From NCBI GenBank assembly GCA_043778625.1, contig JAYWFU010000007.1, positions 1 to 9,749 of the forward strand: a stretch of DNA of 9,749 bases, read 5' to 3'. Under the pieces are notes generated by a model, which was given only the letters and a program-made list of their open reading frames with translations, was not told the origin of the DNA and made no database searches. The position numbers and the translations under genes were made by a program. This document shows positions 1 through 5,622 of this stretch, in pieces; within the stretch, counting starts at the first letter, position 1, and every line of letters starts with the position of its first letter. Source of the DNA: JACMRI01 sp043778625 (GTDB lineage: Bacteria; Bacteroidota; Bacteroidia; UBA4408).

Positions 1-1
1 G

Positions 2-1825
2 TTAGAAAATTTTAAAAAAATGTTGCTCACCATGAGCGACGATGTACGTGTAATACTTATAAAACTAGCCGACCGCCTACACAATATGCGTACGCTAGAG
101 AACATGAAGCGCGACAAGCAACTAAAAATTGCGTCGGAAACACAGTACCTTTATGCGCCATTGGCGCACCGCTTGGGGCTTAACAGCATTAAAACTGAAC
201 TTGAAGATTTAAGCCTAAAATTTACTGAGCCTGAACAATACGAATTTATTGTTCAAAAATTAAAAGACTCCGAAAAAGAACGTAAAAAATACATTACTAA
301 ATTTTGTGAGCCATTGCTTCAAAGCCTTGATACTGCTGGTATTAAATACACTATGAAGGGCAGGCCCAAAAGCATTAATAGTATTAATAATAAGTTAAAA
401 AAGCAAGGCATTGCTTTTGAAGAAATATACGACATATTTGCCATACGCATAATTATTGATAGCGAAAGTATGCAAGATGTATTGGCTGACGAAAAAGCAT
501 TGTGTTGGAAATCGTACAGCATTGTAACCGACCATTATTTACCAAGCCCTGACAGATTGCGTGATTGGGTAAGTACGCCTAAAACCAATGGTTACGAGAG
601 TTTGCACACTACCGTAATGGGACCTGAAGGTAAGTGGGTAGAGGTGCAAATACGTACCGTGCGCATGGACGAAATAGCCGAGAAAGGATATGCCGCGCAT
701 TGGAAATACAAAGAAAGTAATACCAATGAAAATGCCCTAGACACTTGGATAGCTAAAATACGTGAAACGCTCGAAAACCCTGATGCCAACGCTTTGGAGT
801 TTTTGGACGAGTTTAAATTAAATTTATTTGCCGAGGAAATATTTGTATTTACCCCTAACGGAGAATTACGTAGGCTGCCTAGTAATGCCACTGCGTTAGA
901 CTTTGCCTTTGAAATACACAGTAGGGTAGGCGTAAGCTGCATTGGTGCTAAGGTAAATAGTAAGTTAGTACCACTGAGTTATGCCCTTAAAAGTGGCGAC
1001 CAAGTAGAAATACTCACCAGTAAAAAACAACAACCCAAAGAAGATTGGCTTAAATATGTAGTAACCTCAAAAGCTAAAAACCGTATACGAGAAGCCTTGC
1101 GCAACGAAAAGAAGCTAGTGGCCGAAGAGGGTAAATTAATTTTTGAGAAAAAAATAAAAACACTGGCTGCAAAAATTGATGCGCCTGCACTTAAAAAAAT
1201 AGTAGCATTTTACAAAGTTTCTTCCGCCTTAGATTTATACTATCGTATTGCTAAAGCCACCATCAATCTCAATAAATTAAAAGATATTATTGATGAAAAT
1301 GGTCATGTAGTAGATAGTAATACGCCTAAGGAAAAACCATTTGAACAAGTAGTAAGCGAAATACGTGGAAGTACAGAAACACTGGTGCTTGGCGACAAAC
1401 TCGATAAGATAGATTATAAATTATCGCCGTGCTGCAACCCAATACCTGGCGACGATGTGTTTGGTTTTATAACCATAGGCGAGGGTATTAAAATACACCG
1501 AGTATCATGCCCTAACGCAGTACAATTATTAAGTAACTATGCCTACCGTGTAGTTAAGGCTAAGTGGACAAGCCAAGAGGCAATACAGTTTTTATCAGGT
1601 ATTAAATTAGAAGGGGTTGATGATGTGGGTATTGTAAATAATTTAACCAAAATAATATCAGAAGATTTAATGGTAAACATGCGTAGCATTAGTTTTGACA
1701 CTGACGATGGGATATTTACAGGCACCATAATGGTGTATGTACACGACACCTCTCATCTCGATAAATTAATTGATAAATTAAAAACTGTACAAGGTGTGCA
1801 CAAAGTAACTCGTATGGACAATTAA
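2..1825 (+). CDS. rel: RelA/SpoT-family (p)ppGpp synthetase/hydrolase, 5' end missing
   Basis: The reading frame is open to the window edge and the residues before the first Met (base 20) already fit the family, so the gene starts upstream; about 130 N-terminal residues are missing compared with the usual ~735. Numbering from that Met: the end of the HD hydrolase domain is present, with KLADRLHNMRTL at 15-26, whose Asp18 matches a metal ligand. The synthetase domain runs about 105-230: GRPKSI at 114-119, GYESLHT at 191-197, and VEVQIRT at 207-213 with the catalytic-type Glu208. The RXKD/EXDD position reads RLRD (179-182), the basic class typical of bifunctional Rel/SpoT rather than RelA. A TGS domain follows (about 272-335), then a Cys/His cluster (Cys471, Cys472, His493, Cys497) and a C-terminal ACT domain (about 528-601). 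It makes and degrades the stringent-response alarmone from GTP/GDP and ATP in the cytoplasm. The family call is very secure. Confidence 0.97.
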   Translation, partial: LENFKKMLLTMSDDVRVILIKLADRLHNMRTLENMKRDKQLKIASETQYLYAPLAHRLGLNSIKTELEDLSLKFTEPEQYEFIVQKLKDSEKERKKYITKFCEPLLQSLDTAGIKYTMKGRPKSINSINNKLKKQGIAFEEIYDIFAIRIIIDSESMQDVLADEKALCWKSYSIVTDHYLPSPDRLRDWVSTPKTNGYESLHTTVMGPEGKWVEVQIRTVRMDEIAEKGYAAHWKYKESNTNENALDTWIAKIRETLENPDANALEFLDEFKLNLFAEEIFVFTPNGELRRLPSNATALDFAFEIHSRVGVSCIGAKVNSKLVPLSYALKSGDQVEILTSKKQQPKEDWLKYVVTSKAKNRIREALRNEKKLVAEEGKLIFEKKIKTLAAKIDAPALKKIVAFYKVSSALDLYYRIAKATINLNKLKDIIDENGHVVDSNTPKEKPFEQVVSEIRGSTETLVLGDKLDKIDYKLSPCCNPIPGDDVFGFITIGEGIKIHRVSCPNAVQLLSNYAYRVVKAKWTSQEAIQFLSGIKLEGVDDVGIVNNLTKIISEDLMVNMRSISFDTDDGIFTGTIMVYVHDTSHLDKLIDKLKTVQGVHKVTRMDN

Positions 1826-1890
1826 ATACAAGTTAGTTTTTTAACCAAAACATACTATTACAGGTTACCACAACAAGTGCTACAGCCAAT

Positions 1891-1925
1891 TTTGTAAAAG
1901 AATAATTTTTTAAAAGCTATATTTG
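1891..1925 (+). promoter_or_regulatory. Bacteroidota-type promoter for the phosphosulfolactate synthase gene
   Basis: The -7 element TATATTTG at 1918-1925 matches TAnnTTTG exactly. TTTG at 1891-1894 is a possible -33 element with a 23-bp spacer, the long end of the usual range. Transcription would start near 1931, giving a leader of about 40 bases. No strong terminator for the upstream rel gene is visible in the gap, so read-through is possible. Confidence 0.6.
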
Positions 1926-1972
1926 CAACATTATTTTTATTTATACATAAACAGTACATATACATTTACAAA

Positions 1973-2755
1973 ATGAATTTTGAATTATTACACTTACCCG
2001 AACGCCCAGCACAACCTCGCCAAAAAGGCTTAACAATGGTTATGGATAAGGGGCTTAGCTTGCGCGAAGCCGAAAACTTTATGGATGCTGGCGCTGAATA
2101 CTGCGACTTAGTAAAACTAGGTTTTGGCACAAGCTATGTTACCAAAAACCTTGATGCTAAAATAAAAATGTACCACAATGCAGGTATGAAAGTATACTTG
2201 GGAGGAACTTTGTTTGAAGCTTTTATTATTCGTAATCAATTTGATGATTACCGTAGACTATTAGATAAATACAAACTAACTACGGTAGAAGTTTCGGACG
2301 GTAGTATTGTGCTTGACCACGATTTAAAATGTAAATACATTAATCAATTAAGTAAAGATTTTACGGTATTGAGCGAAGTAGGTTCAAAAGAAGAGGGAAT
2401 AATAATACACCCACGCCGTTGGGTAAGTATGATGAATGCTGAGTTGGCGGCAGGTTCGTGGAAGGTAATAGCCGAAGCTCGCGAAAGTGGTACGGTAGGT
2501 ATATTTCATAAAGATGGAAAAACACACACCTTGCTTATTGACCAAATTACCAATAAGGTAGCTAATGACGATATATTGTGGGAAGCCCCAATAAAATCGC
2601 AGCAAGTATGGTTTATTAAAAAGTTTGATCAAAACGTAAACCTAGGTAACATAGCTCCACATGACTTAATAGCCCTTGAAACCTTGCGTATAGGCTTGCG
2701 TGGCGATACTTTTTTTGACTACTTGCCCAAAGAATTGAACCGAGAATTAAAATAG
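1973..2755 (+). CDS. comA: Phosphosulfolactate synthase (ComA family)
   Basis: The 260-residue protein matches the ComA family, (beta/alpha)8-barrel enzymes that add sulfite to phosphoenolpyruvate to give (2R)-phospho-3-sulfolactate. Conserved blocks appear in family order: GLTMVMDKG at 19-27, DLVKLGFGTS at 45-54, KVYLGGTLFE at 73-82, VEVSDGS at 105-111, SEVGSK at 134-139, EARESG at 168-173, WEAPIKSQQV at 203-212, VNLGNI at 222-227 and LRGDTF at 242-247. Nothing is truncated and the length is normal for the family. In methanogens the product feeds coenzyme M; in Bacillus it leads to sulfolactate. No comB, comC or comDE homologue is in the window, so the fate of the product here is unknown; supply of sulfopyruvate or cysteate, for example for sulfonolipids, is only an inference. 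The ATG at 1973 follows a good promoter and has an A-rich, Shine-Dalgarno-free leader. A rhodanese gene follows without an intervening promoter. Confidence 0.92.
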   Translation: MNFELLHLPERPAQPRQKGLTMVMDKGLSLREAENFMDAGAEYCDLVKLGFGTSYVTKNLDAKIKMYHNAGMKVYLGGTLFEAFIIRNQFDDYRRLLDKYKLTTVEVSDGSIVLDHDLKCKYINQLSKDFTVLSEVGSKEEGIIIHPRRWVSMMNAELAAGSWKVIAEARESGTVGIFHKDGKTHTLLIDQITNKVANDDILWEAPIKSQQVWFIKKFDQNVNLGNIAPHDLIALETLRIGLRGDTFFDYLPKELNRELK

Positions 2756-2807
2756 CACCACAGTGAGCATTATAAAAATAATACTACAACGAATTTTTAA
2801 ACGAAAA

Positions 2808-3125
2808 ATGATACAAGAAATAACCGTACTTGAAGTAAAACAAGCATTAGATGCTAAACAAGATATATTGGTAATAGATGTGCGCGAACAACACGAAGTA
2901 GATGCCGCTAACATTGGTGCTACCCACATAGCTATGGGCGAGGTGTTGGACAGATTAACCGAAATACCCAAAGACAAACCTGTGTACATACACTGCCGTA
3001 GTGGCTCACGTAGCGGTGCTATATGCAATGCGTTAATGAACAATGGTTACACCAACGTGTTTAACGTTAAGGGAGGTATAATGGCATGGAGCAAAGAAAT
3101 TGACACTACGCTAGTAGTGCAATAA
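2808..3125 (+). CDS. Single-domain rhodanese (sulfurtransferase-like)
   Basis: A 105-residue protein consisting of one rhodanese domain: VIDVREQHEV near the N terminus, then the active-site loop HCRSGSRSG with the sulfur-carrying cysteine encoded at 2994-2996 (Cys63 from this start), and a C-terminal block NVKGGIMAWSKEID. Such small cytoplasmic proteins (GlpE/PspE-like) move sulfane sulfur through a cysteine persulfide; thiosulfate as donor would release sulfite. The ATG at 2808 was chosen because the domain begins right after it and the upstream bases are A-rich. A GTG at 2763, eight bases after the comA stop, would add 15 hydrophobic and basic residues; GTG starts are uncommon in this phylum but it cannot be excluded. 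No TAnnTTTG element lies between the two genes, so co-transcription with comA is likely. A strong terminator follows. The true sulfur donor and acceptor are unknown. Confidence 0.9.
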   Translation: MIQEITVLEVKQALDAKQDILVIDVREQHEVDAANIGATHIAMGEVLDRLTEIPKDKPVYIHCRSGSRSGAICNALMNNGYTNVFNVKGGIMAWSKEIDTTLVVQ

Positions 3126-3149
3126 AAAATCATTATACCCATAAATCAA

Positions 3150-3189
3150 AAAAAAGGTTCAACATTAATTTTAATGTTGAACCTTTTTT
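3150..3189. terminator. Bidirectional intrinsic terminator between convergent genes
   Basis: A 40-base hairpin has two 19-base arms that pair perfectly around a TT centre: A-tract, then GGTTCAACATTAA, then its complement and a T-tract. The flanking A and T runs make it a rho-independent terminator on either strand. It lies between the rhodanese stop (plus strand) and the end of the DUF6952-like gene (minus strand), so it can end both transcripts. Confidence 0.92.
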
Positions 3190-3210
3190 GGTTTAAAAAA
3201 AAATAGTTAA

Positions 3211-3474
3211 TTATTCCGTTTTATCAATAGCACCTACTACTCGTTTCATAAATTCGTTTAATGCTTCTCGTTCGGTTTTACCGTTTTTAATTAATTGGTT
3301 TACCTCAAGTGCCCCCGACATGTTAGATAGTAACTCCCCAATTACATCAAGCTCCTCTTCTTTTATGGTGGGCAGGTCAATTAAATTTTCGAGTGTTAGC
3401 ATTGTTTCGTGTATGTAATCCTCGTCGTTTTGGGCAATAAATGTTACAATATGTTTAATTAGTGGTAAGCGCAT
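3211..3474 (-). CDS. Small conserved protein, DUF6952-like, in the peroxiredoxin operon
   Basis: An 87-residue, mostly helical and acidic protein without cysteines, signal peptide or membrane segment. It begins MRLPLIKHIVTFI and contains ENDEDY-like and EEELDVIGELLSNM-like segments (ELDVIGELLSNMSGALEV in the middle, ALNEFMKRVVGAI at the end). From memory it resembles a short Bacteroidota family named DUF6952, of unknown function; this assignment was not checked. The ATG at 3474 was chosen over a TTG 15 bases upstream because MRLPLIKH looks like the natural start and TTG starts are rare here. The start lies inside the thioredoxin gene, overlapping its last 20 bases in another frame, which points to translational coupling. 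It is the last gene of the peroxiredoxin-thioredoxin operon and is followed by the bidirectional terminator. A role with these redox proteins is inferred from position only. Confidence 0.85.
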   Translation of the reverse strand: MRLPLIKHIVTFIAQNDEDYIHETMLTLENLIDLPTIKEEELDVIGELLSNMSGALEVNQLIKNGKTEREALNEFMKRVVGAIDKTE

Positions 3475-3769
3475 GTAGTACGGTTTCAATGGTTTCTACT
3501 TTGTTGCCTTGTTGCTGTGCAACTACTACTCCGTTATTAAAACTAGCAAATGTTGGGAGGTTTGATACGTTGGCGTACTGGCGTGCATTAGGAAACTTTT
3601 CGGCATCTACATACACAAATTCAATGGTAGGATTTTCCTCAGCCATACGTTTAAATTTTGGTTTAGTTATTTTGCAATTTCCGCACCAAGCCGCACCATA
3701 CTGCACCATTACCTGTGGCGTAGCACTTAACAGTTCGTTTAAATTATCGTTAGTTAATTCGGTATACAT
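3455..3769 (-). CDS. Thioredoxin-family protein with WCGNC active site
   Basis: A 104-residue cytoplasmic protein with the thioredoxin fold. The active-site motif AAWCGNCK has the two redox cysteines at 29 and 32, and the conserved cis-proline is Pro72 in SNLPTF. The length and the VYVDAEKFPNA strand-loop segment fit a single-domain thioredoxin. The usual WCGPC proline is replaced by Asn31; in E. coli thioredoxin, changes at this proline raise the redox potential, so this protein may be a weaker reductant or a specialised one. It starts five bases after the peroxiredoxin stop, so it is most likely the dedicated electron donor to that enzyme, but no thioredoxin reductase or AhpF lies in the window to show where its electrons come from. 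Its end overlaps the next gene by 20 bases. The ATG at 3769 is the first in frame and places the domain correctly. Confidence 0.93.
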   Translation of the reverse strand: MYTELTNDNLNELLSATPQVMVQYGAAWCGNCKITKPKFKRMAEENPTIEFVYVDAEKFPNARQYANVSNLPTFASFNNGVVVAQQQGNKVETIETVLHALTTN

Positions 3770-3774
3770 ATCGT

Positions 3775-4395
3775 TTATTGTTTGCTTAAATAATCAGCAA
3801 CGCCTGTTGGCGAAGCACTCATAGCCTCCTTACCTAATTCCCAGTTGGCAGGGCATACCTCGCCATGTTGTTGTACGTGTGCATAGGCATCAATCAAACG
3901 TAGGTATTCGTTTACATTGCGCCCTACTGGCATGTGGTTTACTGATTCGTGAAACACCGTACCTTCCTCATCAACTAAGTAAGTAGCTCTGTACGTTACG
4001 TTATCTCCAGTGGTATCGTCTTCGTCATATTGGTCATAATCAAGTATATCTAATACTGATGCCAATTTGCGAGTAGAATCAGCCAATAGCGGAAACTTCA
4101 CACCCTCAATTCCACCATTGTCTTTAGCAGTAGTTAGCCACGCAAAATGTACTTCGGCAGTATCGCACGATGCACCAATAACGATAGTATTGCGTTTTTC
4201 AAACTCGGCACGTGCCGCTTCAAATGCGTGTATTTCGGTAGGACATACAAACGTAAAATCTTTAGGATACCAAAACAACACTACTTTTTTCTTTTTTTCT
4301 ATTGCTAATTTCAATATATCTAATTGAAACGCATCGCCCATTTCATCCATTGCTTTTACCGAAATTGACGGAAATTTTTTGCCTACAAAACTCAT
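3775..4395 (-). CDS. Typical 2-Cys peroxiredoxin (AhpC/Prx1 class)
   Basis: A 206-residue thiol peroxidase that reduces hydrogen peroxide and organic peroxides in the cytoplasm. The peroxidatic site PKDFTFVCPTE has Pro44, Thr48 and Cys51 (the PxxxTxxC motif); the catalytic Arg is probably Arg136 in TYRATYL; the resolving cysteine is Cys181 in HGEVCPANW. A third cysteine, Cys77, follows GAS. An unusually acidic loop at 119-131 (DYDQYDEDDTTGD) sits just before the Arg136 strand. The C terminus ends in YLSKQ, and a GGIEG segment at 94-98 lies where over-oxidation-sensitive peroxiredoxins carry GGLG, so its sensitivity cannot be judged by eye. It is the first gene of a three-gene operon with a thioredoxin and a small unknown protein, and is divergent from oxyR, whose likely operator lies in the shared upstream region. 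The start follows from the conserved N-terminal length. Confidence 0.96.
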   Translation of the reverse strand: MSFVGKKFPSISVKAMDEMGDAFQLDILKLAIEKKKKVVLFWYPKDFTFVCPTEIHAFEAARAEFEKRNTIVIGASCDTAEVHFAWLTTAKDNGGIEGVKFPLLADSTRKLASVLDILDYDQYDEDDTTGDNVTYRATYLVDEEGTVFHESVNHMPVGRNVNEYLRLIDAYAHVQQHGEVCPANWELGKEAMSASPTGVADYLSKQ

Positions 4396-4453
4396 GATTA
4401 TTTTATGTTTAAATTGTTATAATAAAGAACACGATTTTCGTTTTTCTTTACAT

Positions 4454-4461
4454 CAAAAGTA
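4454..4461 (-). promoter_or_regulatory. -7 element of the peroxiredoxin operon promoter
   Basis: Read on the minus strand this is TACTTTTG, an exact TAnnTTTG match. Transcription would start near 4448, giving a leader of about 50 bases. No TTG lies at normal -33 spacing; the nearest is 25 bp away. A weak -33 beside a palindromic operator suits a promoter that needs an activator. Confidence 0.55.
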
Positions 4462-4470
4462 GGTTTAATT

Positions 4471-4495
4471 TTATTATTGACATAATCAATAATAA
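4471..4495. promoter_or_regulatory. Candidate OxyR/LysR-type operator (perfect inverted repeat)
   Basis: The arms TTATTATTGA (4471-4480) and TCAATAATAA (4486-4495) are perfect reverse complements around the spacer CATAA. The core contains the T-N11-A pattern of LysR-type regulator boxes. The site covers the -33 region of oxyR and ends one base before its -7 element, and is centred about 35 bases upstream of the predicted peroxiredoxin start. This is the geometry expected for repression of oxyR and activation of the peroxidase operon by the same bound protein. It is not the E. coli OxyR spacing pattern, and binding by OxyR is inferred. Confidence 0.65.
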
Positions 4496-4504
4496 TTATA
4501 TTTG
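4476..4504 (+). promoter_or_regulatory. oxyR promoter
   Basis: ATTG at 4476-4479 and TATATTTG at 4497-4504, 17 bp apart, match the Bacteroidota -33/-7 pattern. Transcription would start near 4510, leaving a very short leader of about 13 bases before the ATG at 4523. The -33 part lies within the inverted repeat. Confidence 0.6.
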
Positions 4505-4522
4505 CATAGATAATGCTTATAC

Positions 4523-5452
4523 ATGATTTCAACCCAACAAATACACTACATTTTACAACTATACGAAACTAAAAATTTTAGTAAAGCAGCAGACGCTTGT
4601 TTTGTAACACAGCCCACGCTATCCATGCAAATTAAAAAGGCGGAGGAAGTATTGGGTTTTTTATTATTTGATCGTAACCGCAGTCCGTTACAATTAACCA
4701 CTATGGGTAATGCGTTACTACCTATTATTAAGGAGATGAACGTGCTTAATGCAGCTATAGTACAGCTATCAAAACGTGCCAATGGTACTTATATTGAGGA
4801 ATTAACAATAGGCATAATACCTACTATAGCTCCGTATTTAATACCAATGTTGTATCCAACTTGGAAAAAACAATTAAAGCAAACACGATTAATAATTAAA
4901 GAATGCAAAACGGAAGAAATACTTGTGCAGCTCGAAAACAAGCAACTCGATTTTGGAATTATTGCAGGACCGTTACTCGAAACCAAATGGAATACTACAC
5001 CACTTTACATGGAGGAATTACTTGCCTATACTAAAGATAGATTTAAAAATGGAATAAAAACTAACCAACTATCTATCCAAAAACCATGGTTGCTTAATAA
5101 GGGTAATTGTTTGCGCTCACAAATGATGGAGTTTTGTACACTGTCGTCGGCTGCGGCCACTAACGATTGGGATTTTGAAGGCGGAAATATCGAATTGTTG
5201 ATTAAAATGGTAGATATTAATGGCGGATACACCCTCGTACCCAACTACTACAAGCCCTTGCTAAGTAACGGAAATGGCGAGTTTAATAAAATAACCGATA
5301 GCGCAACTAATAACTCGCCTGTGCGTGCTATTATTGGAGTACAGAGCAATAGAAATACAAAAAACATAACCATACAAAAAATAATAAATAGCATTGAGCA
5401 ATTGCTTAACAAGCCTATTAAAACCAACTTTAATGTAATAAATTGGAAGTAA
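4523..5452 (+). CDS. oxyR: OxyR, LysR-type peroxide-sensing transcription regulator
   Basis: A 309-residue LysR-type protein. The N-terminal winged helix-turn-helix covers about 1-60, with NFSKAADACFVTQPTLSMQI typical of the family and LLFDRNRSPLQLTTMG closing it; a linker helix and a two-lobed regulatory domain (about 91-300) follow. What identifies it as OxyR is GNCLRSQMMEFC: Cys196 and Cys205, nine positions apart, align with the peroxide-sensing Cys199 and Cys208 of E. coli OxyR. In that protein peroxide oxidises the first cysteine to form a disulfide, which switches the regulator to its activating form. Two further cysteines, Cys26 in the DNA-binding domain and Cys128, are not part of the known switch. 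The gene is divergent from a peroxiredoxin operon, with a 25-bp palindrome between them, so autoregulation and control of that operon are expected. The ATG at 4523 is the only start that keeps the whole DNA-binding domain. Confidence 0.93.
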   Translation: MISTQQIHYILQLYETKNFSKAADACFVTQPTLSMQIKKAEEVLGFLLFDRNRSPLQLTTMGNALLPIIKEMNVLNAAIVQLSKRANGTYIEELTIGIIPTIAPYLIPMLYPTWKKQLKQTRLIIKECKTEEILVQLENKQLDFGIIAGPLLETKWNTTPLYMEELLAYTKDRFKNGIKTNQLSIQKPWLLNKGNCLRSQMMEFCTLSSAAATNDWDFEGGNIELLIKMVDINGGYTLVPNYYKPLLSNGNGEFNKITDSATNNSPVRAIIGVQSNRNTKNITIQKIINSIEQLLNKPIKTNFNVINWK

Positions 5453-5587
5453 TTGTTGTGCGCAATTATTAAATTAGTTGCAACTGTTGTTGCGCTATTT
5501 TAATATGTTGAATACCGTATTAATTTTAACAAATGTATAACCTCCACATGTTTATTATTTGATAGCATAATGCACTAAATAATATAG

Positions 5588-5595
5588 TATTTTTA
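5588..5595 (+). promoter_or_regulatory. Weak candidate -7 element upstream of the outer-membrane barrel gene
   Basis: TATTTTTA differs from TAnnTTTG only at the last base. TTTG at 5558-5561 lies 26 bp upstream, longer than usual, so this is a poor promoter or not one. The 170-base gap between oxyR and the next gene holds no better match and no small gene; it has only short dyads around 5450-5493. Confidence 0.25.
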
Positions 5596-5622
5596 CAGTT
5601 GAAATAATTGGCAAATAAAATA

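Noticed and set aside
20..22. ATG at base 20 as the true start of the rel gene
   Set aside because: It falls inside the conserved HD domain, and the upstream in-frame residues (LENFKK) continue the family pattern; the gene is cut by the window edge.
2763..2807. GTG start giving the rhodanese a 15-residue hydrophobic/basic N-terminal extension
   Set aside because: The domain begins at the ATG at 2808, which has a more typical A-rich upstream context; kept only as an alternative.
3475..3489. TTG start for the small protein in the peroxiredoxin operon
   Set aside because: It would lengthen the overlap with the thioredoxin gene and use a rare start codon; MRLPLIKH at 3474 looks like the natural N terminus.
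4506..4520. ATAG-N7-TTAT just before oxyR, resembling part of the E. coli OxyR site
   Set aside because: Only one pair of elements with one mismatch is present, and AT-rich DNA gives such matches by chance; the perfect dyad at 4471-4495 is a far better operator candidate.
5450..5493. Short dyads after oxyR (TAATTG...CAATTA, AGTTGCAACT, and a GCAAC-TGTT-GTTGC hairpin) as a terminator
   Set aside because: The stems are only 5-6 bp and are not followed by a convincing T run; too weak to call.
5608..5622. TTG start for the outer-membrane barrel gene
   Set aside because: The ATG at 5623 gives a compact signal peptide; the extra five residues add nothing recognisable.
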